DNA of 64,000 bases from assembly GCA_024516035.1 (NCBI GenBank), contig JAMCCL010000111.1, positions 17,899-81,898 on the forward strand, in the 5' to 3' direction. The position numbers and the translations under genes are program-made. The notes beneath the pieces were generated by a model that had not been told where the DNA came from, made no database searches, and saw only the letters and a list, made by a program, of their open reading frames with translations. Origin of the DNA: Bactericera cockerelli. Taxonomy: Eukaryota; Arthropoda; Insecta; Hemiptera; Triozidae. Shown here piece by piece: positions 21,991 to 34,683 of the stretch. The first letter of the stretch is position 1; every line of letters starts with the position of its first letter.

Positions 21991-22237
21991 TTCCTCTTTA
22001 CCGTTTGTCTCTCTATCCTTCTCTTTATACTCTTTGTCTTCCTCCCCTCTTCTGCTCATAATCTCATTCCCTCCCTCCACCATACTCTATCCCCTGCTTC
22101 CTTTATCCTCATCCTTCTCACCCTTTTTTAATCTCTCTCTCAATATACATTTAGCTTCGACCCTCTCCTTAACTGTAATATTATTCTTCTTTTACCTCAT
22201 TTTCTGTCTCTCTTTCTCTCTCTTCCTCTTCCTCTCC

Positions 22238-22278
<41 letters not shown>

Positions 22279-22500
22279 CTCTCTCTCCCTACGTAATTAT
22301 TTTACTTCACTCCTCTTATTACTTCTTATTCTCCCCTTTTTTTTCTATCCATCCTTCCTCACTACGCACTGTTTCTCTACCCAGTCTGATAATACTCCTT
22401 GCTTCACTTCTCTCAAATATCCTTTCCCTACCCTCTCTTAAAACTCCTCTTCATTCAACCTCTCTCTATTTCTCCTCTCCCCTCTCCCTTCGCTCATAAC
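21991..22500. repeat. Pyrimidine-rich low-complexity tract with (CT)n
   Basis: C+T-rich sequence continues from the array, with a (CT)n run at about 22240-22287. I see no gene. Such tracts can form triplex DNA in principle. Confidence 0.85.
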
Positions 22501-22639
22501 TCCTTGTTAGAGTGACGTGACATATCACAGCGGCATCATCTATCATCGTATTCATTGGACGATATTCCTAACTACTATTAATAACTTTGACCTGTCAATA
22601 GAATATGATGAAATCCTGGACCCTTCCGTATTACCTCTA

Positions 22640-25600
22640 TGTCCTTCTGATCCCTTCTTTCCTTATCTGTATTTCATGTAACCATACACACTACCCCCTG
22701 TCTCTATTACCCCTGCCTAACATATCTGTACCTCATGTAACCATCCTCATTACCCCCCCTGTCTCTCTTACCCCTGCCTAACCTATCTGTACCTCATGTA
22801 ACCATCCTCATTACCCCCCCTGTCTCTCTTACCCCTGCCTAACCTATCTGTACCTCATGTAACCATCCACATTACCCCCTGTCTCTCTTACCCCTGCCTA
22901 ACCTATCTGTACCTCATGTAACCATACACACTACCCCCTGTCTCTCTTACCCCTGCCTAACCTATCTGTACCTCATGTAACCATCCACATTACCCCCTGT
23001 CTCTCTTACCCCTGCCTAACCTATCTGTACCTCATGTAACCATCCACATTACCCCTCGTCTCTCTTACCCCTGCCTAACCTATCTGTACCTCATGTAACC
23101 ATCCACATTACCCCTCGTCTCTCTTACCCCTGCCTAACCTATCTGTACCTCATGTAACCATCCACATTACCCCTCGTCTCTCTTACCCCTGCCTAACCTA
23201 TCTGTACCTCATGTAACCATCCACATTACCCCCTGTCTCTCTTACCCCTGCCTAACCTATCTGTACCTCATGTAACCATACACACTACCCCCTGTCTCTC
23301 TTACCCCTGCCTAACTTATCTGTACCTCATGTAACCATCCACATTAACCCTCGTCTCTCTTACCCCTGCCTAACTTATCTGTACCTCATGTAACCATCCA
23401 CATTACCCCTCGTCTCTCTTACCCCTGCCTAACTTATCTGTACCTCATGTAACCATCCACATTACCCCCTGTCTCTCTTACCCCTGCCTAACCTATCTGT
23501 ACCTCATGTAACCATCCACATTACCCCCTGTCTCTCTTACCCCTGCCTAACTTATCTGTACCTCATGTAACCATACACACTACCCCCTGTCTCTCTTACC
23601 CCTGCCTAACTTATCTGTACCTCATGTAACCATCCACATTAACCCTCGTCTCTCTTACCCCTGCCTAACTTATCTGTACCTCATGTAACCATCCACATTA
23701 CCCCCTGTCTCTCTTACCCCTGCCTAACCTATCTGTACCTCATGTAACCATCCACATTACCCCCTGTCTCTCTTACCCCTGCCTAACCTATCTGTACCTC
23801 ATGTAACCATCCACATTACCCCCTGTCTCTCTTACCCCTGCCTAACTTATCTGTACCTCATGTAACCATCCACATTACCCCCTGTCTCTCTTACCCCTGC
23901 CTAACCTATCTGTACCTCATGTAACCATCCACATTACCCCCTGTCTCTCTTACCCCTGCCTAACCTATCTGTACCTCATGTAACCATACACATTACTCCC
24001 TGTCTCTCTTACCCCTGCCTAACTTATCTGTACCTCATGTAACCATCCACATTACCCCCTGTCTCTCTTACCCCTGCCTAACCTATCTGTACCTCATGTA
24101 ACCATCCACATTACCCCTCGTCTCTCTTACCCCTGCCTAACCTATCTGTACCTCATGTAACCATCCACATTACCCCCTGTCTCTCTTACCCCTGCCTAAC
24201 CTATCTGTACCTCATGTAACCATCCACATTACCCCCTGTCTCTCTTACCCTGCCTAACCTATCTGTACCTCATGTAACCATCACATTACCCCCTGTCTCT
24301 CTTACCCCTGCCTAACCTATCTGTACCTCATGTAACCATCCACATTACCCCTGTCTCTCTTACCCCTGCCTAACCTATCTGTACCTCATGTAACCATACA
24401 CATACCCCTGTCTCTCTTACCCCTGCCTAACTATCTGTACCTCATGTAACCATCCACATTACCCCCTGTCTCTCTTACCCCTGCCTAACCTATCTGTACC
24501 TCATGTAACCATCCACATTACCCCTGTCTCTCTTACCCCTGCCTAACCTATCTGTACCTCATGTAACCATCCACATTACCCCCTGTCTCTCTTACCCCTG
24601 CCTAACCTATCTGTACCTCATGTAACCATCCACATTACCCCTGTCTCTCTTACCCTGCCTAACCTATCTGTACCTCATGTAACCATCCACATTACCCCCC
24701 TGTCTCTCTTACCCCTGCCTAACCTATCTGTACCTCATGTAACCATCCACATTACCCCCTGTCTCTCTTACCCTGCCTAACCTATCTGTACCTCATGTAA
24801 CCATCCACATTACCCCTGTCTCTCTTACCCCTGCCTAACCTATCTGTACCTCATGTAACCATCCTCATTACCCCCCTGTCTCTCTTACCCTGCCTAACCT
24901 ATCTGTACCTCATGTAACCATCCACATTACTCCCTGTCTCTCTTACCCCTGCCTAACCTATCTGTACCTCATGTAACCATCCACATTACCCCTGTCTCTC
25001 TTACCCCTGCCTAACCTATCTGTACCTCATGTAACCATCACATTACCCCTGTCTCTCTTACCCCTGCCTAACCTATCTGTACCTCATGTAACCATCCACA
25101 TTACCCCCTGTCTCTCTTACCCCTGCCTAACCTATCTGTACCTCATGTAACCATCCACATACCCCTGTCTCTCTTACCCTGCCTAACCTATCTGTACCTC
25201 ATGTAACCATCCACACTACCCCCTGTCTCTCTTACCCCTGCCTAACCTATCTGTACCTCATGTAACCATCCACATTACCCCCTGTCTCTCTTACCCCTGC
25301 CTAACCTATCTGTACCTCATGTAACCATACACATTACCCCCTGTCTCTCTTACCCCTGCCTAACCTATCTGTACCTCATGTAACCATCCACATTACCCCT
25401 GTCTCTCTTACCCCTGCCTAACCTATCTGTACCTCATGTAACCATCCACTTACCCCCTGTCTCTCTTACCCCTGCCTAACCTATCTGTACCTCATGTAAC
25501 CATCACATTACCCCTGTCTCTCTTACCCCTGCCTAACCTATCTGTACCTCATGTAACCATACACATACCTCCTGTCTCTCTTACCCCTGCCTAACCTATC

Positions 25601-28598
25601 TGTACCTCATGTAACCATCCACATTACCCCTGTCTCTCTTACCCCTGCCTAACCTATCTGTACCTCATGTAACCATCCACATTACCCCCCTGTCTCTCTT
25701 ACCCTGCCTAACCTATCTGTACCTCATGTAACCATACACATTTCCCCTGTCCTCTTACCCTGCCTAACCTATCTGTACCTCATGTAACCATCCACATTCC
25801 CCTGTCCTTTTTACCCTGCCTAACCTATCTGTACCTCATGTAACCATACACACTACTCCCTGTCTCTCTTACCCTGCCTAACCTATCTGTACCTCATGTA
25901 ACCATCCACATTACCCCTGTCTCTTTACCCTGCCTAACCTATCTGTACTCATGTAACCATCACACTTCCCCTGTCCTCTTACCCTGCCTAACTATCTGTA
26001 CCTCATGTAACCATCCACATTACCCCCCTGTCTCTCTTACCCCTGCCTAACCTATCTGTACCTCATGTAACCATCCACATTACCCCCTGTCTCTCTTACC
26101 CCTGCCTAACCTATCTGTACCTCATGTAACCATACACATACCCCCTGTCTCTCTTACCCTGCCTAACCTATCTGTACTCATGTAACCATCACACACTACC
26201 CCTGTCTCTCTTACCCCTGCCTAACCTATCTGTACCTCATGTAACCATCACATTACCCCCTGTCTCTCTTACCCCTGCCTAACCTATCTGTACCTCATGT
26301 AACCATCCACATTACCCCTGTCTCTCTTACCCCTGCCTAACCTATCTGTACCTCATGTAACCATCCACATTACCCCCTGTCTCTCTTACCCCTGCCTAAC
26401 CCATCTGTACCTCATGTAACCATCCTCATTACCCCCTGTCTCTCTTACCCCTGCCTAACCTATCTGTACCTCATGTAACCATCCACACTACTCCCTGTCT
26501 CTCTTACCCCTGCCTAACCTATCTGTACCTCATGTAACCATACACATTACCCCCTGTCTCTCTTACCCCTGCCTAACCTATCTGTACCTCATGTAACCAT
26601 ACACATTACCCCCTGTCTCTCTTACCCCTGCCTAACCTATCTGTACCTCATGTAACCATACACACTACTCCCTGTCTCTCTTACCCCTGCCTAACGTATC
26701 TGTACCTCATGTAACCATCCACATTACCCCCTGTCTCTCTTACCCCTGCCTAACCTATCAGTACCTCATGTAACCATGCACACTACTCCCTGTCTCTCTT
26801 ACCCCTGCCTAACGTATCTGTACCTCATGTAACCATCCACATTACCCCCTGTCTCTCTTACCCCTGCCTAACCTATCTGTACCTCATGTAACCATACACA
26901 CTACTCCCTGTCTCTCTTACCCCTGCCTAACCTATCTGTACCTCATGTAACCATCCACATTACCCCCTGTCTCTCTTACCCCTGCCTAACCTATCTGTAC
27001 CTCATGTAACCATCCACATTACCCCCTGTCTCTCTTACCCCTGCCTAACCTATCTGTACCTCATGTAACCATCCACATTACCCCCTGTCTCTCTTACCCC
27101 TGCCTAACCTATCTGTACCTCATGTAACCATGCACCTTACCCCCTGTCCCTCTTACCCCTGCCTAACCTATCTGTACCTCATGTAACCATGCACCTTACC
27201 CCCTGTCTCTCTTACCCCTGCCTAACCTATCTGTACCTCATGTAACCATCCACATTACCCCCTGTCTCTCTTACCCCTGCCTAACCTATCTGTACCTCAT
27301 GTAACCATCCTCATTACCCCCTGTCTCTCTTACCCCTGCCTAACCTATCTGTACCTCATGTAACCATCCTCATTACCCCCTGTCTCTCTTACCCCTGCCT
27401 AACCTATCTGTACCTCATGTAACCATCCACATTACCCCCTGTCTCTCTTACCCCTGCCTAACCTATCTGTACCTCATGTAACCATGCACCTTACCCCTGC
27501 CTAACCTATCTGTACCTCATGTAACCATGCACCTTACCCCCTGTCTCTCTTACCCCTGCCTAACCTATCTGTACCTCATGTAACCATCCACATTACCCCC
27601 TGTCTCTCTTACCCCTGCCTAACCTATCTGTACCTCATGTAACCATACACATTACCCCCTGTCTCTCTTACCCCTGCCTAACCTATCTGTACCTCATGTA
27701 ACCATCCACATTACCCCCTGTCTCTCTTACCCCTGCCTAACCTATCTGTACCTCATGTAACCATGCACCTTACCCCCTGTCTCTCTTACCCCTGCCTAAC
27801 CTATCTGTACCTCATGTAACCATCCTCATTACCCTCTGTCTCTCTTACCCCTGCCTAACCTATCTGTACCTCATGTAACCATCCACATTACCCCCTGTCT
27901 CTCTTACCCCTGCCTAACGTATCTGTACCTCATGTAACCATCCACATTACCCCCTGTCTCTCTTACCCCTGCCTAACCTATCTGTACCTCATGTAACCAT
28001 CCACATTACCCCCTGTCTCTCTTACCCCTGCCTAACCTATCTGTACCTCATGTAACCATCCACATTACCCCCTGTCCCTCTTACCCCTGCCTAACCTATC
28101 TGTACCTCATGTAACCATCCACATTACCCCCTGTCCCTCTTACCCCTGCCTAACGTATCTGTACCTCATGTAACCATACACACTACTCCCTGTCTCTCTT
28201 ACCCCTGCCTAAGATATCTGTACCTCATGTAACCATCCACATTACCCCCTGTCCCTCTTACCCCTGCCTAACCTATCTGTACCTCATGTAACCATCCACA
28301 TTACCCCCTGTCCCTCTTACCCCTGCCTAACGTATCTGTACCTCATGTAACCATCCACATTACCCCCTGTCTCTCTTACCCCTGCCTAACCTATCTGTAC
28401 CTCATGTAACCATCCACATTACCCCCTGTCTCTCTTACCCCTGCCTAACGTATCTGTACCTCATGTAACCATGCACCTTACCCCCTGTCTCTCTTACCCC
28501 TGCCTAACTTATCTGTACCTCATGTAACCATCCACACTACCCCCTGTCTCTCTTACCCCTGCCTAACCTATCTGTACCTCATGTAACCATCCACATTT
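22640..28598. repeat. 59-bp satellite array, about 100 copies
   Basis: The unit is CTGTCTCTCTTACCCCTGCC, TAACCTATCTGTACCTCATG, TAACCATCCACATTACCCC in sequence (59 bp). Variants include CATACACAC, CATCCTCAT, CATGCACCTT and CGTATCTG. The left edge degrades into unique DNA at about 22640. The right edge stops at an antisense 5S-type SINE. Copies between about 24240 and 26190 carry many single-base deletions that are rare elsewhere. Confidence 0.98.
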
Positions 28599-28611
28599 CC
28601 TGTTGTTGTTG

Positions 28612-28881
28612 TTGTTTTTTTTTTTTTTTTTTAAGTGGGGTTTAACGTCGCTTTCAACTGCCATGGTCATATCACGACGGGGGTTTTACCCTCCATTCGC
28701 AGGAAACTCACAAACCTGCTACTCGCATTGACCTCACCCAGCCTGAGTGGGGCCGGGAAAAGCCAGCGTCACGAGAATTTGAATGGTCACCCATCCAAGT
28801 CTTAACCTCGCTGGATGTCGCTTAACTTCGGTGTTCTGAAGGGAACCGGTGTATTCAACATGCCATCGACGCTGGCTTTTT
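28612..28881 (-). repeat. SINE family C (5S-derived)
   Basis: Antisense copy, nearly identical to 9756-10033 over head, shared tail and poly(A) (T-run 28616-28632). It closes the right edge of the 59-bp array. A second T-run follows its head at 28877-28897. Confidence 0.9.
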
Positions 28882-28896
28882 TTTTTTTTTTTTTTT

Positions 28897-28985
28897 TAAT
28901 CATGCATTGGGTGGGATTCGAATCAACTGATCCCTACGCTACCTAAATTACCAGAATAGCGCGTTAAACACTTGACTACCAGTGC
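28897..28985 (-). repeat. SINE family A head fragment
   Basis: Antisense TGCATTGGGTGGGATTCGAA and GATCCCTACGCTACCT match the head and first body block of family A. The 3' body is missing. Confidence 0.75.
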
Positions 28986-29148
28986 AACATAATGTTTGTT
29001 GTGTTGAAAATTCTCACGCAGCCTCACGTCACGTTATCTTATCAGTAGCGTGGCATTGAACTTCTCACGTGTCTAAGAGTATGATTTAATATGATCATGT
29101 TATACAGGGTGAAGCTCATTGCATTTGTCCACTGTCTGCTTATCTGTT

Positions 29149-29285
29149 TCTGGTAGTCACCTTATCCTAGCGGTAGCATGCTCGATTTACACTCCAGGTG
29201 ATCCGGGTTCGAATCCCGGTGGAGTGGTAATCTCGAGAGGGGTGTTACCCTCCATTCGCAGGAAACTCAAAAACCTCTGATCATA
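29149..29285 (+). repeat. tRNA-like head fused to an inverted SINE tail piece
   Basis: The head has CTAGCGGTAGCATGC and B-box GGGTTCGAATCCC. It is followed directly by TTACCCTCCATTCGCAGGAA, which is the shared B/C tail in the opposite orientation. No acceptor stem closes, so it is not a tRNA gene. Confidence 0.65.
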
Positions 29286-29342
29286 CCTACCTCTATGTCA
29301 CGAAAAGCAAATGTAAAATAATTTGTACACATTTGTACATAA

Positions 29343-29780
29343 GTCTGTCCCAGTAGCTCGGTGGTAAAGGCGGCGGTCTGGTAATCCAGAGATCGCGGGT
29401 TCGAAACTCAGACGAGACATGACATGTTATCCTCACATTTGGGATTTTTACCACATAATAATACAAGCAGGCTGTCGCCCGCTTTACGGGCCGAGGCATG
29501 GCCGTGAAAGCAAAAAATCTTTTTTCGCCAATGGCAGGTGTTGTAGTGGGAATTTCGAAAAATCCCGTCTTATTGCACATCTAGACTATAAGACAAAGCT
29601 ACCTACCAAATTTCAGCTTCCTAGGACTTACAGTTTGGGCTGTAGAGCGATGATCAGTCAGTGGTCAGTCAGTCAGTGACTTTGACATTTATATATTAAG
29701 ATGTGTTAGGCTTACTGCTGGTATAATGGGACTTAATAGTCTTAATTGGGCACTATAAGTATGATTATTATAAGTTTATT
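29343..29780 (+). repeat. SINE family E split by a Helitron
   Basis: The head (CCCAGTAGCTCGGTGGTAAA, CGGGTTCGAAACTC) and its body up to ACCACATAATAATA lie before 29463. The rest, CTGCTGGTATAATGGGACTT, resumes after 29702. The second copy at 37866-38045 shows these parts joined, so the Helitron at 29464-29701 inserted into this SINE. Confidence 0.75.
29464..29701 (-). mobile_element. Non-autonomous Helitron, full length (238 bp)
   Basis: On the minus strand it begins TCTTAATATATAAATG after a flanking A and ends with a GC-rich hairpin and CTTG before a T. The interior matches 34684-34916 (CCAATGGCAGGTGTTGTAGT, TACCAAATTTCAGCTTCCTA). There is no coding capacity. The expected CTRR end is mutated to CTTG. 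Confidence 0.8.
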
Positions 29781-30189
29781 AGCACGGGTCATTGTTTGCA
29801 TGGCCACAATAACATTACAGTTCGGGTGAATTTCCAGTTATTCATAATTTTCTCTTGGAAATGAAAATAATTAAGTATTATTGAATGAAAAGTCAAAGGT
29901 CATGAGCGTCCTGTGAGATAACAGCCTTTCTTATCTGGAGTCCGGGCTTCGGCCGTCTAGAATTGATATCATCGGAACAGTTAAACAATTTGGAAGTGTA
30001 GGCACATCATTGAATTGCTCTAGGAATTTACTATCCGTCAATAAATTTAAGATTGGCTTTACCGTTCAAATAAATTTTGATTTAAATTGTATGTTTAAAT
30101 GTTTGTTTAATCAGAAAGTGCAATAAACATAGATTCATAGGTTACCTATGTAAAATTCCTGGTTAACAAAGTGAAAAGTGACTTTTGTT
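29781..30189. other. No gene seen
   Basis: AT-rich sequence without recognisable repeats or exons. Confidence 0.5.
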
Positions 30190-30340
30190 TGACGAAATCT
30201 TCAAAAGTAAGTACAAATTGTTAACAGCGTAATTATGTTTTCTTCTTTTGACCATACCATATGCCGTTTAACGAACTCTTCAAAAGTAAGTACAAATTGT
30301 TAACAGCGTAATTATGGTTTCTTCTTTTGACCATCTTTTT
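30190..30340. repeat. Tandem duplication, 79-bp unit, two copies
   Basis: CTTCAAAAGTAAGTACAAAT through TTCTTCTTTTGACCAT occurs at about 30199-30257 and 30279-30335 with one or two changes. Confidence 0.9.
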
Positions 30341-30827
30341 GTGAATTTATGCCTCAAACTGTAAAAATAAAATCTACGTTCAAGCATTGTCGGCTTCGCC
30401 ATTAGTTCTCAAATAAATGATACTTTTCCAGAAAACCCCTCTTGCCTCTAGAAGTGAGGAGTCATATATTTTATTTCGTCGTAACTCGCACAATACACGA
30501 GAATACACTTGGCTGCGGTTTGACATTCATATTTATACATTTGTATCCATTAGGTTCCTTATTGTACAGTTGCATACCTGTCCCATCTCCCAGCCAGACA
30601 GGAAGACGGGAGAGGAAGAAACCTTTTTAAATTTTTAACGATCATTATATTGTACTTTTCAATTCAAGATGTAAACAAACATTGGGAGAAGAAACTCGTA
30701 GTTATATAAATGCTCGAGATAATTTTCCAAATCATCATCCGTGAAATGTTTGCAGTGAGGGAGTGTGTGTGAATCTGAGGAACGAGGTCAAGTTGATTTT
30801 TGAAAAGCTTTTGAGCAGAGAATTTTC

Positions 30828-30995
30828 ATTTGGCTGAGGAGTGTTAACTAAAGATTAGACCAAGAAAATCTCGCAGTTGTAGGCATAACTGGGCAATCTT
30901 CTGGGCCAAAGAGTATTTTTGTTTGGCTGAGGAGTGTTAACTAAAGATTAGAACAAAAAAATCTCGCAGGTGTAGGCATAACTGGGCCATCTTCT
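30828..30995. repeat. Tandem duplication, about 92-bp unit, two copies
   Basis: TTTGGCTGAGGAGTGTTAAC through GTAGGCATAACTGGGC is repeated at about 30828 and 30921. The DNA around it (30341-31210) shows no gene. Confidence 0.9.
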
Positions 30996-31211
30996 AAAGG
31001 CCAAATTAGTCATCAAATGAGCTTGACTATATATTTACTAAACTAGGGGGACTCAAAACATCGAACTCCAGGCCCTTTTTCTAGAAAGCTCTCTCACTCT
31101 CATTGGGAAATTGGGGATTTTGAGAGTGGAGAGTATTCTTAGAAAGGGCTTCAAGTCCGCCGCCTTATCGACAAAGCTATTGAATTCGGTCTAATATTAC
31201 ATTATAAAACT

Positions 31212-31806
31212 ATAAAATACAGTATAAAACATTACAACAAAGATAAGAAAAGAAGGACTGTCTCTAATTCGAGATAGTATAAATTATTATCATCATCAAA
31301 TGCAACTCTATTATTATTATTATTATTACATTGTTGGATCAATATAAACAGAAAAGTGAGAAGTTGTATTAGATGTACATGAATATCAGAACATACCTGG
31401 ACAGCTGTTTCGAGCTTATTTTCTCTCATGAGCAGATTCTGAATATCCATGGAAAAAGTCTTAATATTACAACAAAGATAAAGAATGAAGGACTGTCTCT
31501 AATTCGAGATAGTATAATTATCATCATCATCAAATGCAACTATTATTTTTCCATTGCTGGATAAAAGTCTTAATATTACAACAAAGATAAGGAGAGAAAG
31601 ACTGTCTCTAATTCAAGATAGTATGCTTATCATCATCATCATCATCATCATAAAATGCAACTATTATTATTCCATTTTTGGATAAAAGTCTTAATATTAC
31701 AACAAAGATAAGAAAAGAAAGATAGTATACTTATCACCTAATTCGAGATAGTACCTATACTTATCATCATCAAATGCAACTAATATTATTCCATTGTTGT
31801 ATAAAA
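31212..31806. repeat. Degenerate tandem array, about 110-bp unit
   Basis: About five copies of a unit with TATTACAACAAAGATAAG, GACTGTCTCTAATTCGAGAT, an ATC-trinucleotide run and AAATGCAACTATTATT. Lengths vary because of the trinucleotide runs. Confidence 0.88.
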
Positions 31807-33737
31807 GTTTTCTCCATTTGTTATCACATATTTCTATCTATTACCCTAAACTACCTGCTATTTTCCAAATCTCATTTTTCCATTTAGTATATTTAGAATT
31901 TCATTTGATATTACCATAATATTATAGTGCTCAATTATTCCTATAAAGTCCAAGAGTGACGGACTTCTCCTATTTCTGTTCTTTGTCGTAATCCTATTCT
32001 ATAGTTTAGCCCCAAGTGACTCTACATATTTTTTCTTACTTCCACAATATCTGGAAGACATGAGCTCAGGAAATACCTTCCTTCTGCCATTGCTTCTCTC
32101 CTAACAGATGCTCTTTGTCCTATCATCTTCGTTATCGCATCTCCCTTTCTTAGCTTATTGAAGAACATCCGCAAAAACTAGTTTAAATCTACATAGAAAA
32201 CAAAATTGAGGAAAGAAAACCCCCCCCCCCTCCCCCCCCCCACTTTACGGAAAGTTATAAACAATAGGGTCAAATCGTGATCGAATTTGTCTGAAAACTT
32301 TGAATGCGAATCAGTTTGTGTAACTGCCATAAGTGTGGAAAAGTAAGCTCTCAAAAATTTTGCAAGAAATCACACAATTATGGTTGCAAAAACTAGGTTA
32401 TTGTCAGTGAAGAAATAGAGTGGGTCAAGAACTTCGATTGTTATAGACCTCTCTTATGAATGTCCATAAAAAAACGATAAAAAAAATAGAGTAGTTGAAT
32501 TATAAATAAGATTTAGGATTAGGAGAGAGAATAGATTGAGAAAAAGAGGTGGCTGGAGAGGTAAAGGGGAGGGAAATACATAGAAAAAATAATCTAGGAG
32601 GAGGAAGAGAAGAGATACTAGAGTGAGTGAAAAGGAGAGAGATCACCACTTTCTCGGAGTTTGACTGCCACAAAAATCATCTCGCAGAAAACACAAAGAA
32701 GTTATTCGTTTAAAAGTCCGAGAAAGTTAAAGACAATCTACAAAACGATAGAAGATAAAAAGCAAAAAAAAAAAAGAAGAAAGAGGACGAAAATACACTG
32801 CCAATTATGGACACAATACTTCCTCACGATTGGTTCACATAGTAAACATTTGGCAATTTTGAGATATAATACTAAATCACTTGTATCTCGGAAACCGCTT
32901 AACCGATTTTCTTCAAATAAGTAGAATACCGTTTTTCCTACATACTAGATTCTACAAAATCTGCACACAAAAAAGTTTTTCGTCTGAAAATCTAGGAAAA
33001 AGAGACAGACTACGAATAGGCAGAAGAAAAGAAGCACAAACAGAAGAGAGAAGAACATTGGCAGAAGAAGAACATTGGCAATAAAAAAACTGAGTGAAGG
33101 AGAGGCATACTTGAACTAAGAAAAAAGAGTAGAAGATAAATGGAAAAATGAAAAATCAGATCAGGAAAGGAATTGGGAGCAATAGAGATGAGATTTTCGA
33201 AACGTTCAGAAAAAGAAGGTTACTAGCAGGGAAAGAGAGAGAGAATGACAAAGAGAGAGAGAGAGAGACAGAGATTGTGAGATTGAAGGTTAGAAAGAGG
33301 TGGGGGGGCAACATTTTCGTGAATGTAAATATTAGCAAAATTAAGACAGTTCAGATAGATAAAGTTAACCCTCTCTAGAAGGAAAATTTACATTGTCCCT
33401 GCTCTAACACGGCTATAGGTTGGCAAAAATTGTCCAAATTAGACGAGATCCAGTTATAAAGGCAAAATTATTTTATAGGATTACCTACATCAAACATCCC
33501 TCTTTGATGTAATCAATCAAAGACAGACCTTCCCTCAAATTAGATTTTCCGTCGATCATAATGTGTAGTCCGACGTGGGTCGATTGTTGTCTTTGTTGTT
33601 ATCCTATTTAATAGGATTTATTTTATAAACCACAGTTGAGCCTTAACCACACGTGCACTATAGACCGGCAATCAGCTCGGTTTCATTTACCCCATAAGTC
33701 ATAAGGTACAATAAAATTTACCCTCTTTCTTCTTGAT
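31807..33737. other. No gene seen; C-run and purine-rich tract
   Basis: A near-pure C tract lies at 32220-32241. From about 32500 to 33310 the plus strand is strongly A+G biased (GAGAGA-type low complexity near 33230-33275). Short open frames there are compositional artefacts. No exon recognised. Confidence 0.6.
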
Positions 33738-34533
33738 AATAATAAGACTCTTTATTTGACACCAAAGTAAGAAATTACAATAAATGTAAAAAGAGCGTGA
33801 TTATTGTCTATGGCAATCTCTGCCGTCCAACCTTTTCATTCTTAGACGAGCTCTAGAATTTCCCCCTGGATTATGTGGAGCTTGGATTATGAGTCATGAG
33901 CTATGCAAGGGTCAACAAAATGGAAAGCAGCTTATGCTGACGATAACGAAGAATGCAAAGAAGGAGGAGGGGTGTATGTAAATAAAAACTAAGACGTAGA
34001 ATGGGTACCTGAAGTGGGGCCCGTTTCATACATGTAATATTAAAAAAAAAAGTTATCCTATTTGTGTTAATCACTATGTGATAATATCACAACTACTTAA
34101 ACTCGCTTTACTAAATATTTGCTTAACTTAGGACAACTAGTCTCAATCATGAGAAAAACGTTGAATAGTTCCGAACAAATAAAATACAAAATTGGCCATA
34201 TCAAGTGACGGCATGACACTTGTACCCTGGTCCCGCGGACAGAGCCTTGTTTGGGACAGTACCTGTGTGAATACTTTGGCCCAGACTTACTTATCCCAGA
34301 GTAGCCATACAGTGAGATCAGCAGCCGAACGAAGGACGAAAGAAAAGACCAGGAAGTATATATTCATCACGGCGGCACAATATAATTGTCTTCTTCCCTC
34401 TGGTATATGAAACCTCACGAGGTATGCGTGGACCCCGAACACCCAAGTACAGAGGAGAAAATTTCCTACCCCGCTGGGAATCGAACTAAGCAATGCCTTG
34501 TGCTCTAATTCACTTGGCTACGGTAACTACATA
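33738..34533 (-). repeat. SINE family D copy with about 0.5 kb of inserted DNA
   Basis: The 3' part (AATAATAAG tail, ATTGTCTATGGCAATCTC) is at 33738-33875 and the head (GGGAATCGAAC, CACTTGGCTACGG) at 34405-34533, in antisense. Complete copies are about 400 bp, so about 33880-34400 is an insertion. It includes a piece like family F (TAATATCACAACTACTTAAA). Confidence 0.65.
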
Positions 34534-34683
34534 CGTAAGATCTGTTTGGCCCAAAAAACTTCTTCGTATACATCTGGAGGAAAAAACAAATAAAAACAGA
34601 TATATTTCCCTACAAAACAAGAGTACAATATCCCATTAGTGTGGGGTAGTAGCATTAGATATGTGTACCTATTATACCTATTA

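Noticed and set aside
21188..22441. Leucine/serine/proline-rich overlapping frames over the 29-bp array
   Set aside because: Low-complexity translation of a pyrimidine-rich tandem repeat; two overlapping frames look equally good, so neither is supported.
22640..28598. Possible CRISPR array or telomeric repeat, because of the regular 59-bp units containing CCTAACC
   Set aside because: Units are tandem without unique spacers, so it is not CRISPR. CCTAA occurs only once per unit rather than as (CCTAA)n, so it is not telomeric.
29149..29230. Functional tRNA genes (also at 7569, 11795, 12098, 29343, 37866, 40240, 58205)
   Set aside because: A and B boxes are present, but acceptor stems do not close properly and SINE bodies follow or the copies are dispersed in families. 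I treat them as SINE heads. tRNAscan-SE would settle the two best cases (29149 and 37866).
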